In this document: positions 36,563 to 44,623 of the stretch, piece after piece
Layout of the letters: each line of letters begins with the position of its first letter
How positions within the stretch are numbered: position 1 is the stretch's first letter
Source: Methylobacterium oryzae
Lineage (GTDB): Bacteria; Pseudomonadota; Alphaproteobacteria; Rhizobiales; Beijerinckiaceae
Direction of reading: 5' to 3'
DNA: 64,000 nt
Assembly (NCBI RefSeq): GCF_021398735.1
Contig: NZ_CP090349.1
Location: 1 to 64,000, forward strand
Position numbers and translations under genes: made by a program
Notes under the pieces: model-generated
What the model saw: only the letters and a program-made list of their open reading frames with translations
The model's database searches: none
Told to the model about the DNA's origin: nothing

Positions 36563-38185
36563 ATGATACGCCTGGACAAGATCACCAAGCAGAACGGGCG
36601 GCAGCTCGTCTTCATCGAGGCCTCGGCCGCCCTCCAGCGGGGCGAGAAGGTCGGCCTGGTCGGCCCGAACGGGGCCGGCAAGACCACCCTGTTCCGGATG
36701 ATCATCGGCCAGGAGCAGCCCGACGAGGGCCAGGTCGCGGCCGACCGGGGCATCACCATCGGCTATTTCAGCCAGGACGTCGGCGAGATGTCCGGCCGCA
36801 GCGTCGTCACCGAGGTGATGGACGGCGCCGGCCCGGTGAGCGCGGTCGCGGCCGAGCTCGCCGAGCTCGGCGCGGCGCTCGCCGACCCGGACCGCGCCGA
36901 CGAGATGGACGCCCTGGTCGAGCGCTACGGCGAGGTCCAGGCCCGGTTCGAGGAGCTCGACGGCTACGCCCTGGAGGGCCGGGCCCGCGAGGTGCTCGAC
37001 GGGCTGAGCTTCAGCCAGGAGATGATGGACGGCGACGTCGGCGCCCTCTCGGGCGGCTGGAAGATGCGCGTCGCGCTCGCCCGCATCCTGCTGATGCGCC
37101 CGGACGTGATGCTCCTCGACGAGCCGTCCAACCACCTCGACATCGAGAGCCTGATCTGGCTCGAATCGTTCCTGAAGGGCTACGACGGCGCCCTGCTGAT
37201 GACCTCGCACGACCGCGAGTTCATGAACCGCATCGTCACCAAGATCATCGAGATCGACGCCGGCGCGCTCACTACCTACTCGGGCGACTACGCCTTCTAC
37301 GAGGGCCAGCGGAAGCTCAACGAGGCGCAGGCCCAGGCGCAGTACGAGCGCCAGCAGGCGATGCTGGCGAAGGAGATCGCCTTCATCGAGCGGTTCAAGG
37401 CGCGGGCCTCCCACGCCGCCCAGGTGCAGAGCCGGGTGAAGAAGCTCGACAAGATCGAGCGCGTCGAGCCGCCCCGGCGGCGGCAATCGGTGGCCTTCGA
37501 GTTCCAGCCGGCACCGCGCTCGGGCGACGACGTCGTGATGCTCAAGGGCGTGAACAAGCGCTACGGCAGCCGCACGATCTACGAGGGACTCGACTTCTCG
37601 GTGCGGCGCAAGGAGCGCTGGTGCGTGATGGGCATCAACGGCGCCGGCAAGTCGACGCTGCTCAAGCTCGTCACCGGCACCACCGCGCCCGACGACGGCT
37701 CGGTCACGGTCGGCGGCAGCGTCAAGCTCGGCTACTTCGCCCAGCACGCCATGGACCTGCTCGACGGCGACCGCACGGTGTTCCAGACCCTGGAGGGTTC
37801 CTTCCCGCAGGCCGGCCAGGGGTCGCTGCGGGCGCTGGCCGGCTGCTTCGGCTTCTCGGGCGACGACGTCGAGAAGCGCTGCCGGGTGCTCTCGGGCGGC
37901 GAGAAGGCCCGGCTGGTCATGGCGCTGATGCTCTACGACCCGCCGAATTTCCTGGTGCTCGACGAGCCGACCAACCACCTCGACATGGGCACCAAGGAGA
38001 TGCTGATCGAGGCGCTGGCCAATTACGAGGGGACGATGCTGTTCGTGTCCCACGACCGGCACTTCCTGGCCGCCCTCTCGAACCGGGTGCTCGAGGTCAC
38101 GCCGGAGGGCATCCACCAGTACGGCGGCGGCTACACCGAGTACGTGGCCCGCACCGGCCAGGAGGCGCCGGGCCTCCGGAGCTGA
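36563..38185 (+). CDS. ABC-F family ATPase (ribosome-associated)
   Basis: This 540-residue soluble protein has two ABC cassettes and no membrane domain. Cassette 1 has Walker A GPNGAGKTT (34-42), signature LSGGWKMRVALARIL and Walker B VMLLDEPSNHLD. Cassette 2 has MGINGAGKSTLLKL, LSGGEKARLVMAL and LVLDEPTNHLD. The linker between them (about 240-310) is a charged helical arm, as in EttA/Uup/YbiT. ABC-F proteins act on the ribosomal E site to rescue or regulate translation. The subtype closest to this one (YbiT-like) is inferred from spacing only. Confidence 0.94.
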   Translation: MIRLDKITKQNGRQLVFIEASAALQRGEKVGLVGPNGAGKTTLFRMIIGQEQPDEGQVAADRGITIGYFSQDVGEMSGRSVVTEVMDGAGPVSAVAAELAELGAALADPDRADEMDALVERYGEVQARFEELDGYALEGRAREVLDGLSFSQEMMDGDVGALSGGWKMRVALARILLMRPDVMLLDEPSNHLDIESLIWLESFLKGYDGALLMTSHDREFMNRIVTKIIEIDAGALTTYSGDYAFYEGQRKLNEAQAQAQYERQQAMLAKEIAFIERFKARASHAAQVQSRVKKLDKIERVEPPRRRQSVAFEFQPAPRSGDDVVMLKGVNKRYGSRTIYEGLDFSVRRKERWCVMGINGAGKSTLLKLVTGTTAPDDGSVTVGGSVKLGYFAQHAMDLLDGDRTVFQTLEGSFPQAGQGSLRALAGCFGFSGDDVEKRCRVLSGGEKARLVMALMLYDPPNFLVLDEPTNHLDMGTKEMLIEALANYEGTMLFVSHDRHFLAALSNRVLEVTPEGIHQYGGGYTEYVARTGQEAPGLRS

Positions 38186-38195
38186 CGGTCCGCTC

Positions 38196-38286
38196 CGTCC
38201 TCGCGGGCGCAGCGAAGCGACCGAGGACAGCGCGTCCCGGCGAGGCCCGGCGCTGCTGGATCGCTTCGCCGCGCTCCCGAGGACGG
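38196..38286. repeat. Palindromic intergenic repeat, copy 4 (diverged)
   Basis: The arms CGTCCTCGCGGGCGCAGCGA and TCGCTTCGCCGCGCTCCCGA keep the same architecture as the other three copies with compensating changes (TCATCG to TCCTCG at one end matched by CGAGGACGG at the other), suggesting selection on the hairpin. It lies between the ABC-F gene and the small membrane protein gene. Confidence 0.7.
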
Positions 38287-38382
38287 CGGAGGGTTCCGGC
38301 CGGAAGCCCTGCGACCGGCGCGCCGCTATCGCCCCCCGGCGCCCCGCGCTAGGCTGCGCCGAAACGGCCCGGGTGAGACGCC

Positions 38383-38862
38383 GTGCGACGCCTGCTGAAG
38401 TTCCTCCACACGATGGGGTCCGCGGGGCTGCTAGGGGCCATGGCGTCCCTGGTCGTCATGCTGAGCCTGTCGCCCGCGCCGTCCGCCCTAGCGGGCTACG
38501 CGGCGACGCGGGGCGCGATGGGCGCGGTCGCCACCTGGATCTTCCTGCCCGCCCTGGCGGTGACGCTGATGTCGGGCCTGCTGGCGATGGCGCTGAACCG
38601 CGCCTTCCTCAACGCCGGCTGGGCGTGGGTGAAGCTCGCCACCGGCGTCCTGATGTTCGAGGGCGGGCTGGTCTACGTCCAGGGCCCGATGAAGCAGGAG
38701 GCGGAGCAGAGCGCCCGCGCGCTGGCGGGCCTCGTCGATCCCGCGGTGCTGGCCGTCTCGCTGACCGGCGAGCGCGGCACCCTCTGGGTCCTGCTGGCGG
38801 TCGCGACCGCGAACGTGGCGCTCGGGATCTGGCGGCCGCGGATCCTGCGGATCCCCCAGTAG
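38383..38862 (+). CDS. Small integral membrane protein, four TM (DUF2269-like)
   Basis: This 159-residue protein starts at GTG. It has four hydrophobic helices (about 12-32, 48-70, 80-100 and 128-147) with little loop between. The N-terminal LLKFLHTMGSAGLLGAM resembles the DUF2269 group of predicted membrane proteins. The N-terminal His9 and the loop arginines are the only polar residues inside the bundle. Function unknown. Confidence 0.78.
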   Translation: MRRLLKFLHTMGSAGLLGAMASLVVMLSLSPAPSALAGYAATRGAMGAVATWIFLPALAVTLMSGLLAMALNRAFLNAGWAWVKLATGVLMFEGGLVYVQGPMKQEAEQSARALAGLVDPAVLAVSLTGERGTLWVLLAVATANVALGIWRPRILRIPQ

Positions 38863-38912
38863 CGAAGCCGCGTCGGGCCCGATCCCAGCCCGATTGATTG
38901 CCGGCTTTAAAT

Positions 38913-40238
38913 CTATTTCCCGATACAGAACCCGCTGAACAGCCGGTCGAGGACGTCCTCGACGCCGACATGGCCCGCGACCGCGCCGAGCGCCCGCACC
39001 GCGAGCCGCAGATCCTCCGCAGCCAGCTCCGGGAGACCGCCGGCACTCCCTGAGACGCGATCGAGATGGCCGATGCAGGCCTCCAGCGCGGCCCTGTGCC
39101 GGGCGCGGGTGATCAGCGCGTCGCCGGTGCCGAGACCGTCTTCGGCCGCGGCCTGGATCGCATCGAGTAGGGCGTCCATGCCGGCGCCGGTATGGGCCGA
39201 GACCGTCACGTCCGCCGGATCACCCCCCTGTTCTGAGCCGGCAAAAAGATCGGCTTTGGTACGCACGGTCAGGACCGGGCCCCGCGCCGGCCCGAGATCC
39301 GGGACCGCGCCGCCGGGGGGCTTGAGGGCGACCACGAGATCGGCCGTGTCGATCCGCGCCCGCGTCCGCACGATCCCCGCCGCCTCGATCGGCTCCGCGG
39401 TCTCGCGGAGCCCGGCTGTGTCGACCAGCAGGACCGGGAGGCCGCCGAGGTCGAGCCGCACCTCGATGGCGTCGCGGGTCGTCCCCGGGCTGTCCGACAC
39501 GATGGCTACGTCCCGTCGGCTCAGCGCGTTCAGCAGGGTCGATTTCCCGCTGTTGGGAGACCCCGCCAGCACCACCGTGAACCCGTCACGCAGGCGCTCG
39601 CCGCGCTGGCCGTCGCGCAGCGCCGCGGCGATCGCGTCGCGCAGGCGGGCGGCGCGGTCGAGCAGCGCCGCGTCGAGCCCGGCATCGTCCACGTCCCCCT
39701 CGTCGGCGAAGTCCAGCGCGGCCTCCGCGGCGGCGAGGCAGTCGATCGCCTCCGCGCGCCACGCGGCCACCTGCCGGCTGAGCGCGCCGTCGAGCTGGCG
39801 CAGGGCCTGCCGGCGCTGGCCCTCGGTCTCCGCGTCGATCAGGTCGGCGACGGCCTCCGCCTCGGCGAGATCCATCCGCCCGTTGAGGACGGCCCGCCGG
39901 GTGAAAGCCCCGGGCTCGGCGGCCCGGCAGCCCGGGAGGCGGGCGAGGGTGGCGAGGACGCGCATCCGCACGGCCGCGCCACCGTGCAGGTGCAGCTCGC
40001 CCATATCCTCGCCGCTGTAGGTGTTCGGCCCGGGAAACCACGCCACCAGCGCCCGGTCGAGCTCGGTGCCGTCGTGGGGATCCCGGAGGCTCCGCAGCGA
40101 CAGCCGGCGGGGCGGCGGCAGGCGTCCGCCCAGGGCGACGAGCGCGTCGCGCGCGGCCGGGCCGCTGATGCGGATCACCGCGACGGCGGCCCGGCCGAAG
40201 CCGCTGGCCGGCGCGAAGAGGGTGTCGGTATCGATCAT
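38913..40238 (-). CDS. mnmE: tRNA modification GTPase MnmE
   Basis: This 441-residue enzyme works with MnmG to install the 5-carboxymethylaminomethyl group on U34 of several tRNAs. The N-terminal formyl-THF-binding domain starts MIDTDTLFAPASGFGRAAV; the G domain has P-loop GSPNSGKST (near 223), switch DSPGTTRDAIEV and DTAGLRE. The C-terminus ends in the invariant CIGK with the catalytic Cys. In most alphaproteobacteria mnmE sits beside mnmG; here it is inverted and separated by about 8 kb. Confidence 0.97.
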   Translation of the reverse strand: MIDTDTLFAPASGFGRAAVAVIRISGPAARDALVALGGRLPPPRRLSLRSLRDPHDGTELDRALVAWFPGPNTYSGEDMGELHLHGGAAVRMRVLATLARLPGCRAAEPGAFTRRAVLNGRMDLAEAEAVADLIDAETEGQRRQALRQLDGALSRQVAAWRAEAIDCLAAAEAALDFADEGDVDDAGLDAALLDRAARLRDAIAAALRDGQRGERLRDGFTVVLAGSPNSGKSTLLNALSRRDVAIVSDSPGTTRDAIEVRLDLGGLPVLLVDTAGLRETAEPIEAAGIVRTRARIDTADLVVALKPPGGAVPDLGPARGPVLTVRTKADLFAGSEQGGDPADVTVSAHTGAGMDALLDAIQAAAEDGLGTGDALITRARHRAALEACIGHLDRVSGSAGGLPELAAEDLRLAVRALGAVAGHVGVEDVLDRLFSGFCIGK

Positions 40239-40265
40239 GTTCCCACAGGGCCGCGCGAGGGGCGG

Positions 40266-40281
40266 AGTTTCACGTGAAACA
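40266..40281. promoter_or_regulatory. parS centromere site 1
   Basis: AGTTTCACGTGAAACA matches the parS consensus TGTTTCACGTGAAACA at 15 of 16 bases. It is the intergenic site between mnmE and the beta-lactamase gene. ParB (51701-52594) should load here. Confidence 0.9.
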
Positions 40282-40360
40282 ATCGCGGCCGCCCTATACC
40301 ATCCCGGCGCCGACGCGCCGCGCCCGCTTGCGCCGTCGCGATCTCGAACGGGGATCCGCC

Positions 40361-41263
40361 ATGATCGTCTGGACCCGCCGCGCCGTCGGCCTCGGCCTGC
40401 TCGCCGCGCCCCTCGCCGCCGCCCTCCCCGCGTCCCCGGTCCTGTCCGCGCGCGCCGCGGAGGCCGAGCCGGACTGGGCCGCCATCGAGCGCCGGCTCGG
40501 CGGCCGCCTCGGGATCGCGGCCGCCTCGGCGGACCGCGTCCTCGCCGCCTACCGCGCCGACGCGCGCTTCCCGATGTGCAGCACCTTCAAGGCGCTGGCG
40601 GTGGCGGCGGTCCTGGCGCGGGTCGATGCCGGCCGCGAGACCCTCGACCGGGTCGTCAGCTACGGGGCCGGGGACCTCCTGAGCTACGCGCCCGTGACCC
40701 GGAAGGCGCTGGAGGCCTGCGCCGGGACCGGGCGGATGAGCGTCGCGGACCTGTGCGCGGCCACGCTGATCTGGAGCGACAACACGGCCGCCAACCTGCT
40801 CCTAGCGGATCTCGGCGGGCCCGAGGCGCTGACCGCGTGGCTGCGGACCACCGGCGATCCCGTCACCCGCCTCGACCGGACCGAGCCGACCCTTAACACC
40901 GCGTTGCCCGGCGACCCGCGCGACACGACCACGCCGGACGCCATGCGGGCGACCCTAGGCCGTGTCCTCCTCGGAACCGTCCTGTCGCCGGCCTCGCGCG
41001 CCCGGCTGGAGGCCTGGATGGTCGCCTGCGAGACCGGCCGGAAGCGCCTGCGGGCCGGCCTCCCGCCCGGCTGGATCGCGGGCGACAAGACCGGGAGCGG
41101 CGACAACGGCACCGTCAACGACGTGGCGATCCTCCGGCCGCCGGGGCGCGCGCCGATCCTCGCGGCGGTCTACGTCACGGAATCGACCGCCTCCCCCGAC
41201 ACCTGCGCGGCGGCCTACGCGGAGATCGGCCGCCTCATCGCCGCGCGCGCCCATTCGACCTGA
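40361..41263 (+). CDS. bla: Class A beta-lactamase
   Basis: This 300-residue secreted serine hydrolase starts MIVWTRRAVGLGLLAAPLA; the RR motif followed by a hydrophobic core suggests Tat export. Active-site elements are Ser74-x-x-Lys77 (STFK), SDN at 139-141, Glu175 in the omega loop (RLDRTEPTLN) and KTG at 243-245. All catalytic residues are present, so it should hydrolyse beta-lactams. A Cys precedes the catalytic Ser (MCSTF), as in carbapenemase lineages, but the partner Cys after KTG is absent (KTGSGD). Substrate range cannot be read from sequence. The longer frame from 40274 begins inside parS and lacks a signal peptide. Confidence 0.93.
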   Translation: MIVWTRRAVGLGLLAAPLAAALPASPVLSARAAEAEPDWAAIERRLGGRLGIAAASADRVLAAYRADARFPMCSTFKALAVAAVLARVDAGRETLDRVVSYGAGDLLSYAPVTRKALEACAGTGRMSVADLCAATLIWSDNTAANLLLADLGGPEALTAWLRTTGDPVTRLDRTEPTLNTALPGDPRDTTTPDAMRATLGRVLLGTVLSPASRARLEAWMVACETGRKRLRAGLPPGWIAGDKTGSGDNGTVNDVAILRPPGRAPILAAVYVTESTASPDTCAAAYAEIGRLIAARAHST

Positions 41264-41274
41264 CCGGACGAACC

Positions 41275-41784
41275 ATGAAGACAGCCGCCAAGACGCCCAA
41301 CAAGACACTTTCCAAGACGACCCGCGCGACGCTCGCCCTCGACAAGGCCGGCATCCGGTACAGCCTCCACGTCTACGCGTACGATCCGGACGCGCCGCGC
41401 ATCGGCCTGCAGGCCGCGGAGGCGCTCGGGGTGGACCCGGGACGCGTGCTGAAGACCCTGATGGCGTCGGTCGACGGACGGACGGTCTGCCTGCTCGTGA
41501 CCTCCGACAGGGAGGTGTCGATGAAGCGGGTCGCCGCCGCCTTCTCGGGCAAGGCCGCGTCCATGCTCAAGCCGGCCGACGCCGAGCGGCTGACCGGCTA
41601 CCATGTCGGCGGGATCAGCCCGCTCGGACAGAAGCGGTCCTTCCCGACCGCGATCGACGCCGGATCCTTGACCGAGCCGGCGGCCGAGATCCACGTCAAC
41701 GGCGGCGGCCGCGGCTTGCAGATCCGGCTGACCGAGGGCGATCTGGCCGCCGTCCTGGACGCCCTCGTCGTGCCGCTGACGTGA
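41275..41784 (+). CDS. ybaK: Cys-tRNA(Pro) deacylase YbaK
   Basis: This 169-residue editing enzyme of the YbaK/EbsC family removes Cys (or Ala) wrongly attached to tRNA(Pro). The core has RYSLHVYAYDPDAP, GRVLKTLMASVDG, VLLVTSDREVSMKRVA-type spacing and YHVGGISPLGQKR, which is the family hallmark loop. An N-terminal Lys/Thr-rich extension of about 20 residues precedes it. It begins 12 bases after the beta-lactamase stop, so it may be co-transcribed with it. Confidence 0.93.
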   Translation: MKTAAKTPNKTLSKTTRATLALDKAGIRYSLHVYAYDPDAPRIGLQAAEALGVDPGRVLKTLMASVDGRTVCLLVTSDREVSMKRVAAAFSGKAASMLKPADAERLTGYHVGGISPLGQKRSFPTAIDAGSLTEPAAEIHVNGGGRGLQIRLTEGDLAAVLDALVVPLT

Positions 41785-41862
41785 TCCCGCGGTAATCACT
41801 CGTTTACCCTGCCGTCGCACGGTGTCGCCTTCCGACAGAGACGAAGGCGGCGCAGGGGCGGC

Positions 41863-42219
41863 ATGCGGGAGACGGCACGCAGGGCGGTGACGGCGCTCGG
41901 ACTCGTCCTGCTGCTCGCGGTACCGGGCCGGGCGGCCGATCTCGACGTCCGCTACGGCGCCGAGGCGGGCGTGGGCGGCAGCCCCCGCTTCTTCCCGCGC
42001 AACGACGGCCTCGACCGTCGGCCGGTCTACGCGGTCCGGTCCCGTCGCGTGCCGGTGGGCTGCACGCCCCGGCGGGTGCCCGTGCCGACCAACGCCCCGG
42101 ACGATCCGAGCTACGTCGGCTCCGAGTACGGCCTGGGGCATCCGAGCTATTACGGCTTCACGCCGCCGCTGGGCGTGGACGACCCCTTCGGGCGCTCCCT
42201 CCTGCCCTACTGCCCCTGA
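41863..42219 (+). CDS. Small secreted hypothetical protein, 118 aa
   Basis: The signal peptide is clear (RRAVTALGLVLLLAVPGRA, residues 6-24). The mature part is rich in Pro, Arg, Tyr and Gly with a C-terminal SYYGFTPPLGVDDPFG. It has single cysteines at VGCTPRR and at the end (YCP). No domain is recognised; the composition suggests a periplasmic or envelope protein. It is separate from ybaK by 78 bases. Confidence 0.65.
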   Translation: MRETARRAVTALGLVLLLAVPGRAADLDVRYGAEAGVGGSPRFFPRNDGLDRRPVYAVRSRRVPVGCTPRRVPVPTNAPDDPSYVGSEYGLGHPSYYGFTPPLGVDDPFGRSLLPYCP

Positions 42220-42315
42220 CGCCGACCGCGACGACGGGATCCGGCGTCGACTGCTGGATTCCACCGCTCCCCATCATGCTCTAGACCGGCCCTGCCCTCC
42301 CCCGGAGCCCGTGCC

Positions 42316-43164
42316 GTGTCCGAGTCGACCTTCCAGTCCTTCCGCGACCTCGCAGCCCTGCGCGGATGCGTGGCCGCGTGGCGCGCGGCGGGCGAGCGCG
42401 TCGTCCTGATCCCGACCATGGGCGCCCTGCACGACGGGCACCTCGCCCTCGTTGCCGAGGCGCGGCGGATCGGCCGCCGGACCGTCGCCAGCATCTTCGT
42501 CAATCCCACTCAGTTCGGCCCGAACGAGGATTTCGCCCGCTACCCCCGCGACCTCGACGCGGATCTGGCCCTGCTGGCGGGGGCCGGCGCGGACGCCGCC
42601 TGGACGCCCGGCGTCGAGACCATGTACCCGCCGGGCTTCGCCACCCGGATCGAGGTCGCGGGCCTGACCGAGGGGCTGTGCGGGCCGTTCCGGCCCGGCC
42701 ATTTCGCCGGCGTCGCCACGGTGGTGACCAAGCTCCTCAACCAGGTCCGGCCGGACGTCGCCCTGTTCGGCGAGAAGGACTTCCAGCAGCTCCGCGTGCT
42801 CCAGCAGGTAGCGGCGGATCTCGACCTCGCGGTGGAGATCCGCGGCGTGCCGACCGTGCGCGAGCCCGACGGCCTCGCGCTGTCGTCGCGCAACCGCTAC
42901 CTCTCGGCCGAGGAGCGCGCCGTCGCCCCGAAGCTCCAGGCCGTCCTGGCCGAGATCGCCTCCGCCTCCCGCAACGGCACCCCAGTGGCCGGCCGGATCG
43001 CCGCCGGGCGGGCGGCGCTGGAGGCGGCGGGGTTCCGCGTCCAGTACCTCGCGGTCTGCGACGCCCGGACCCTGGTGCCGGTGGAGCGGGTCGACGGCCC
43101 GGCCCGCGTCATCGCCGCGGCCTTCCTGGGCCGGACCCGGCTGATCGACAATCGCGCCGTCTAG
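42316..43164 (+). CDS. panC: Pantoate--beta-alanine ligase
   Basis: This 282-residue enzyme makes pantothenate from pantoate, beta-alanine and ATP. It carries the nucleotidyl-transferase HIGH-like motif in VLIPTMGALHDGHLAL (30-45), FVNPTQFGPNEDF, GLCGPFRPGHFAGV and the KMSKS-like region TVREPDGLALSSRNRYLS. Length and order are standard. The start is GTG 42316. panB is not adjacent, so pantothenate genes are scattered here. A terminator-like hairpin follows. Confidence 0.96.
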   Translation: MSESTFQSFRDLAALRGCVAAWRAAGERVVLIPTMGALHDGHLALVAEARRIGRRTVASIFVNPTQFGPNEDFARYPRDLDADLALLAGAGADAAWTPGVETMYPPGFATRIEVAGLTEGLCGPFRPGHFAGVATVVTKLLNQVRPDVALFGEKDFQQLRVLQQVAADLDLAVEIRGVPTVREPDGLALSSRNRYLSAEERAVAPKLQAVLAEIASASRNGTPVAGRIAAGRAALEAAGFRVQYLAVCDARTLVPVERVDGPARVIAAAFLGRTRLIDNRAV

Positions 43165-43190
43165 GCCGGCGCCGGTCCGACCGCCGACGG

Positions 43191-43210
43191 TCGTGGCCGC
43201 CGGGCCACGA
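43191..43210 (+). terminator. Hairpin after panC
   Basis: TCGTGGCC (43191-43198) pairs with GGCCACGA (43203-43210) around GCCG, 26 bases after the panC stop. No T-tract follows. Confidence 0.5.
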
Positions 43211-43281
43211 CGCGCGGATTTCCGGGTTTCACTGCGCCAGGTGATTGGCGCCGCCCTGCCGACCTGCTCTCTGCTGGTCGC

Positions 43282-44571
43282 GTGATCGGAACGCGCACCG
43301 CACCGGCCATCCTGGCCGTGTCCCTCGCCCTGGCGGGCCCCGCCGGCGCCTACGGCGAGGACGCGTTCGAGGGGATGGCCGGCCCCTACGGCGAGCGCCT
43401 GCGCTACGACGCGAAGGGGTTGACGCTCACCTTCCCCGAGCCCGACGTGAAGCTCCGGATCGGCGGGCGGCTGCACATCGACGGTGGCGCGGCGGGTTTC
43501 AGCCGGCCGGACCTGCCCGAGGCCTTCCCCGACAACGTCGCCGTGCGCCGGGCCTGGATCGAGCCGACGCTCACGATCGGCCGCGACTGGGTGATCGCCT
43601 TCCAGTACGATTTCGCCGACCCGATGCTGCCGATCAACGACGCGCTGGTCGCCTGGAAGGGGCTGCCGGACACGATCCTGACGCTCGGCAACATGAAGGA
43701 GCCCTTCAGCCTGGAATGGCTGCAGAGCAACAACGACACGCTGTTCGCCGAGCGCTCGGTGGCCAACGCCCTCGTGCCGGAGCGCCGGTTCGGCTTCGCC
43801 GCCGGGCACCACAGGGCGGCCTGGACCGCGGTGGCCGGCGTCTTCGGCAACGCCGCCAGCAGCGGCATCGACGGGGACGGTGTCGCGGTGGCGGCCCGCG
43901 CCACCGTCGCGCCGATCATGGAAGGGGACGAGACCCTGCATCTCGGTCTCGCCGGGGTCTTCCGCAGCCGGTCCCGGTCGGACGGGGCCTTCAGCTTCTC
44001 CAGCCCCGCCGGCGCCTTCCTGTTCGAGCGCCCCCTGGTGGATACGGGCGACCTCCCCGACGCCGCCAGCGTGTCGCGCCTCGGCGCCGAGCTGGCCTAT
44101 CGCCGCGGCCCGTTCCTGCTGCAGGCCGAGTACATCCGGGCCGCGTTGCAGCCGTTCCGCGGTCCCGGCCAGCCCGGCACCGCGCTCGATTTCCAGGGCG
44201 GCTACGTCGAGGCGGCCCTGGTGCTCAACGGCGAGGGCCGCGCCTACGCGCTGACGCCGCAGAGCGGCACCACCTACGCGACCTTCCGGGGCGTGACGGT
44301 TCCGGAGGCGCAGCGACTCTCCCGGGGCGGGATCGGGGTGTTCGAGCTTGCGGTGCGCTACAGCGCCGTCGACCTGGACGCCCGGGGCTTCCGCGGGGGC
44401 ATGGAGCAGGACGTGACCCTCGGTCTGAGCTGGTATCCCGAGCCTAACCTCCGGTTGATCGGGAACGTCGTGCACGGGCGCGTGCAGCCGGGGGTGGCCC
44501 AGGCCGAGACGCTGGGCACCCGCCCGTTCACGGTCGACACGGTGATCGCGCGCCTGCAGATCTACTGGTGA
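43282..44571 (+). CDS. Phosphate-selective-type porin (OprP/OprO family)
   Basis: This 429-residue outer-membrane protein has a signal peptide at residues 1-23 (cut after GPAGA). The family pattern is plain: GRLHIDGGAAGF, FPDNVAVRRAWIEPTLTI, WVIAFQYDFADP and GNMKEPFSLEWLQS, then many amphipathic strands ending in ARLQIYW. Members form trimeric, often anion-selective pores; phosphate or polyphosphate is known for OprP/OprO, but the selectivity arginines cannot be judged without an alignment. It starts at GTG and converges on the EAL gene. Confidence 0.88.
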   Translation: MIGTRTAPAILAVSLALAGPAGAYGEDAFEGMAGPYGERLRYDAKGLTLTFPEPDVKLRIGGRLHIDGGAAGFSRPDLPEAFPDNVAVRRAWIEPTLTIGRDWVIAFQYDFADPMLPINDALVAWKGLPDTILTLGNMKEPFSLEWLQSNNDTLFAERSVANALVPERRFGFAAGHHRAAWTAVAGVFGNAASSGIDGDGVAVAARATVAPIMEGDETLHLGLAGVFRSRSRSDGAFSFSSPAGAFLFERPLVDTGDLPDAASVSRLGAELAYRRGPFLLQAEYIRAALQPFRGPGQPGTALDFQGGYVEAALVLNGEGRAYALTPQSGTTYATFRGVTVPEAQRLSRGGIGVFELAVRYSAVDLDARGFRGGMEQDVTLGLSWYPEPNLRLIGNVVHGRVQPGVAQAETLGTRPFTVDTVIARLQIYW

Positions 44572-44623
44572 CGGGGACCACCGGGCCGGCAGCGTGCCCG
44601 GGCACGGCCCCTCACACGGGCTC

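Noticed and set aside
40274..40361. Longer beta-lactamase start overlapping parS
   Set aside because: The GTG is part of parS and the extension would bury the signal peptide; ATG 40361 fits family and export.
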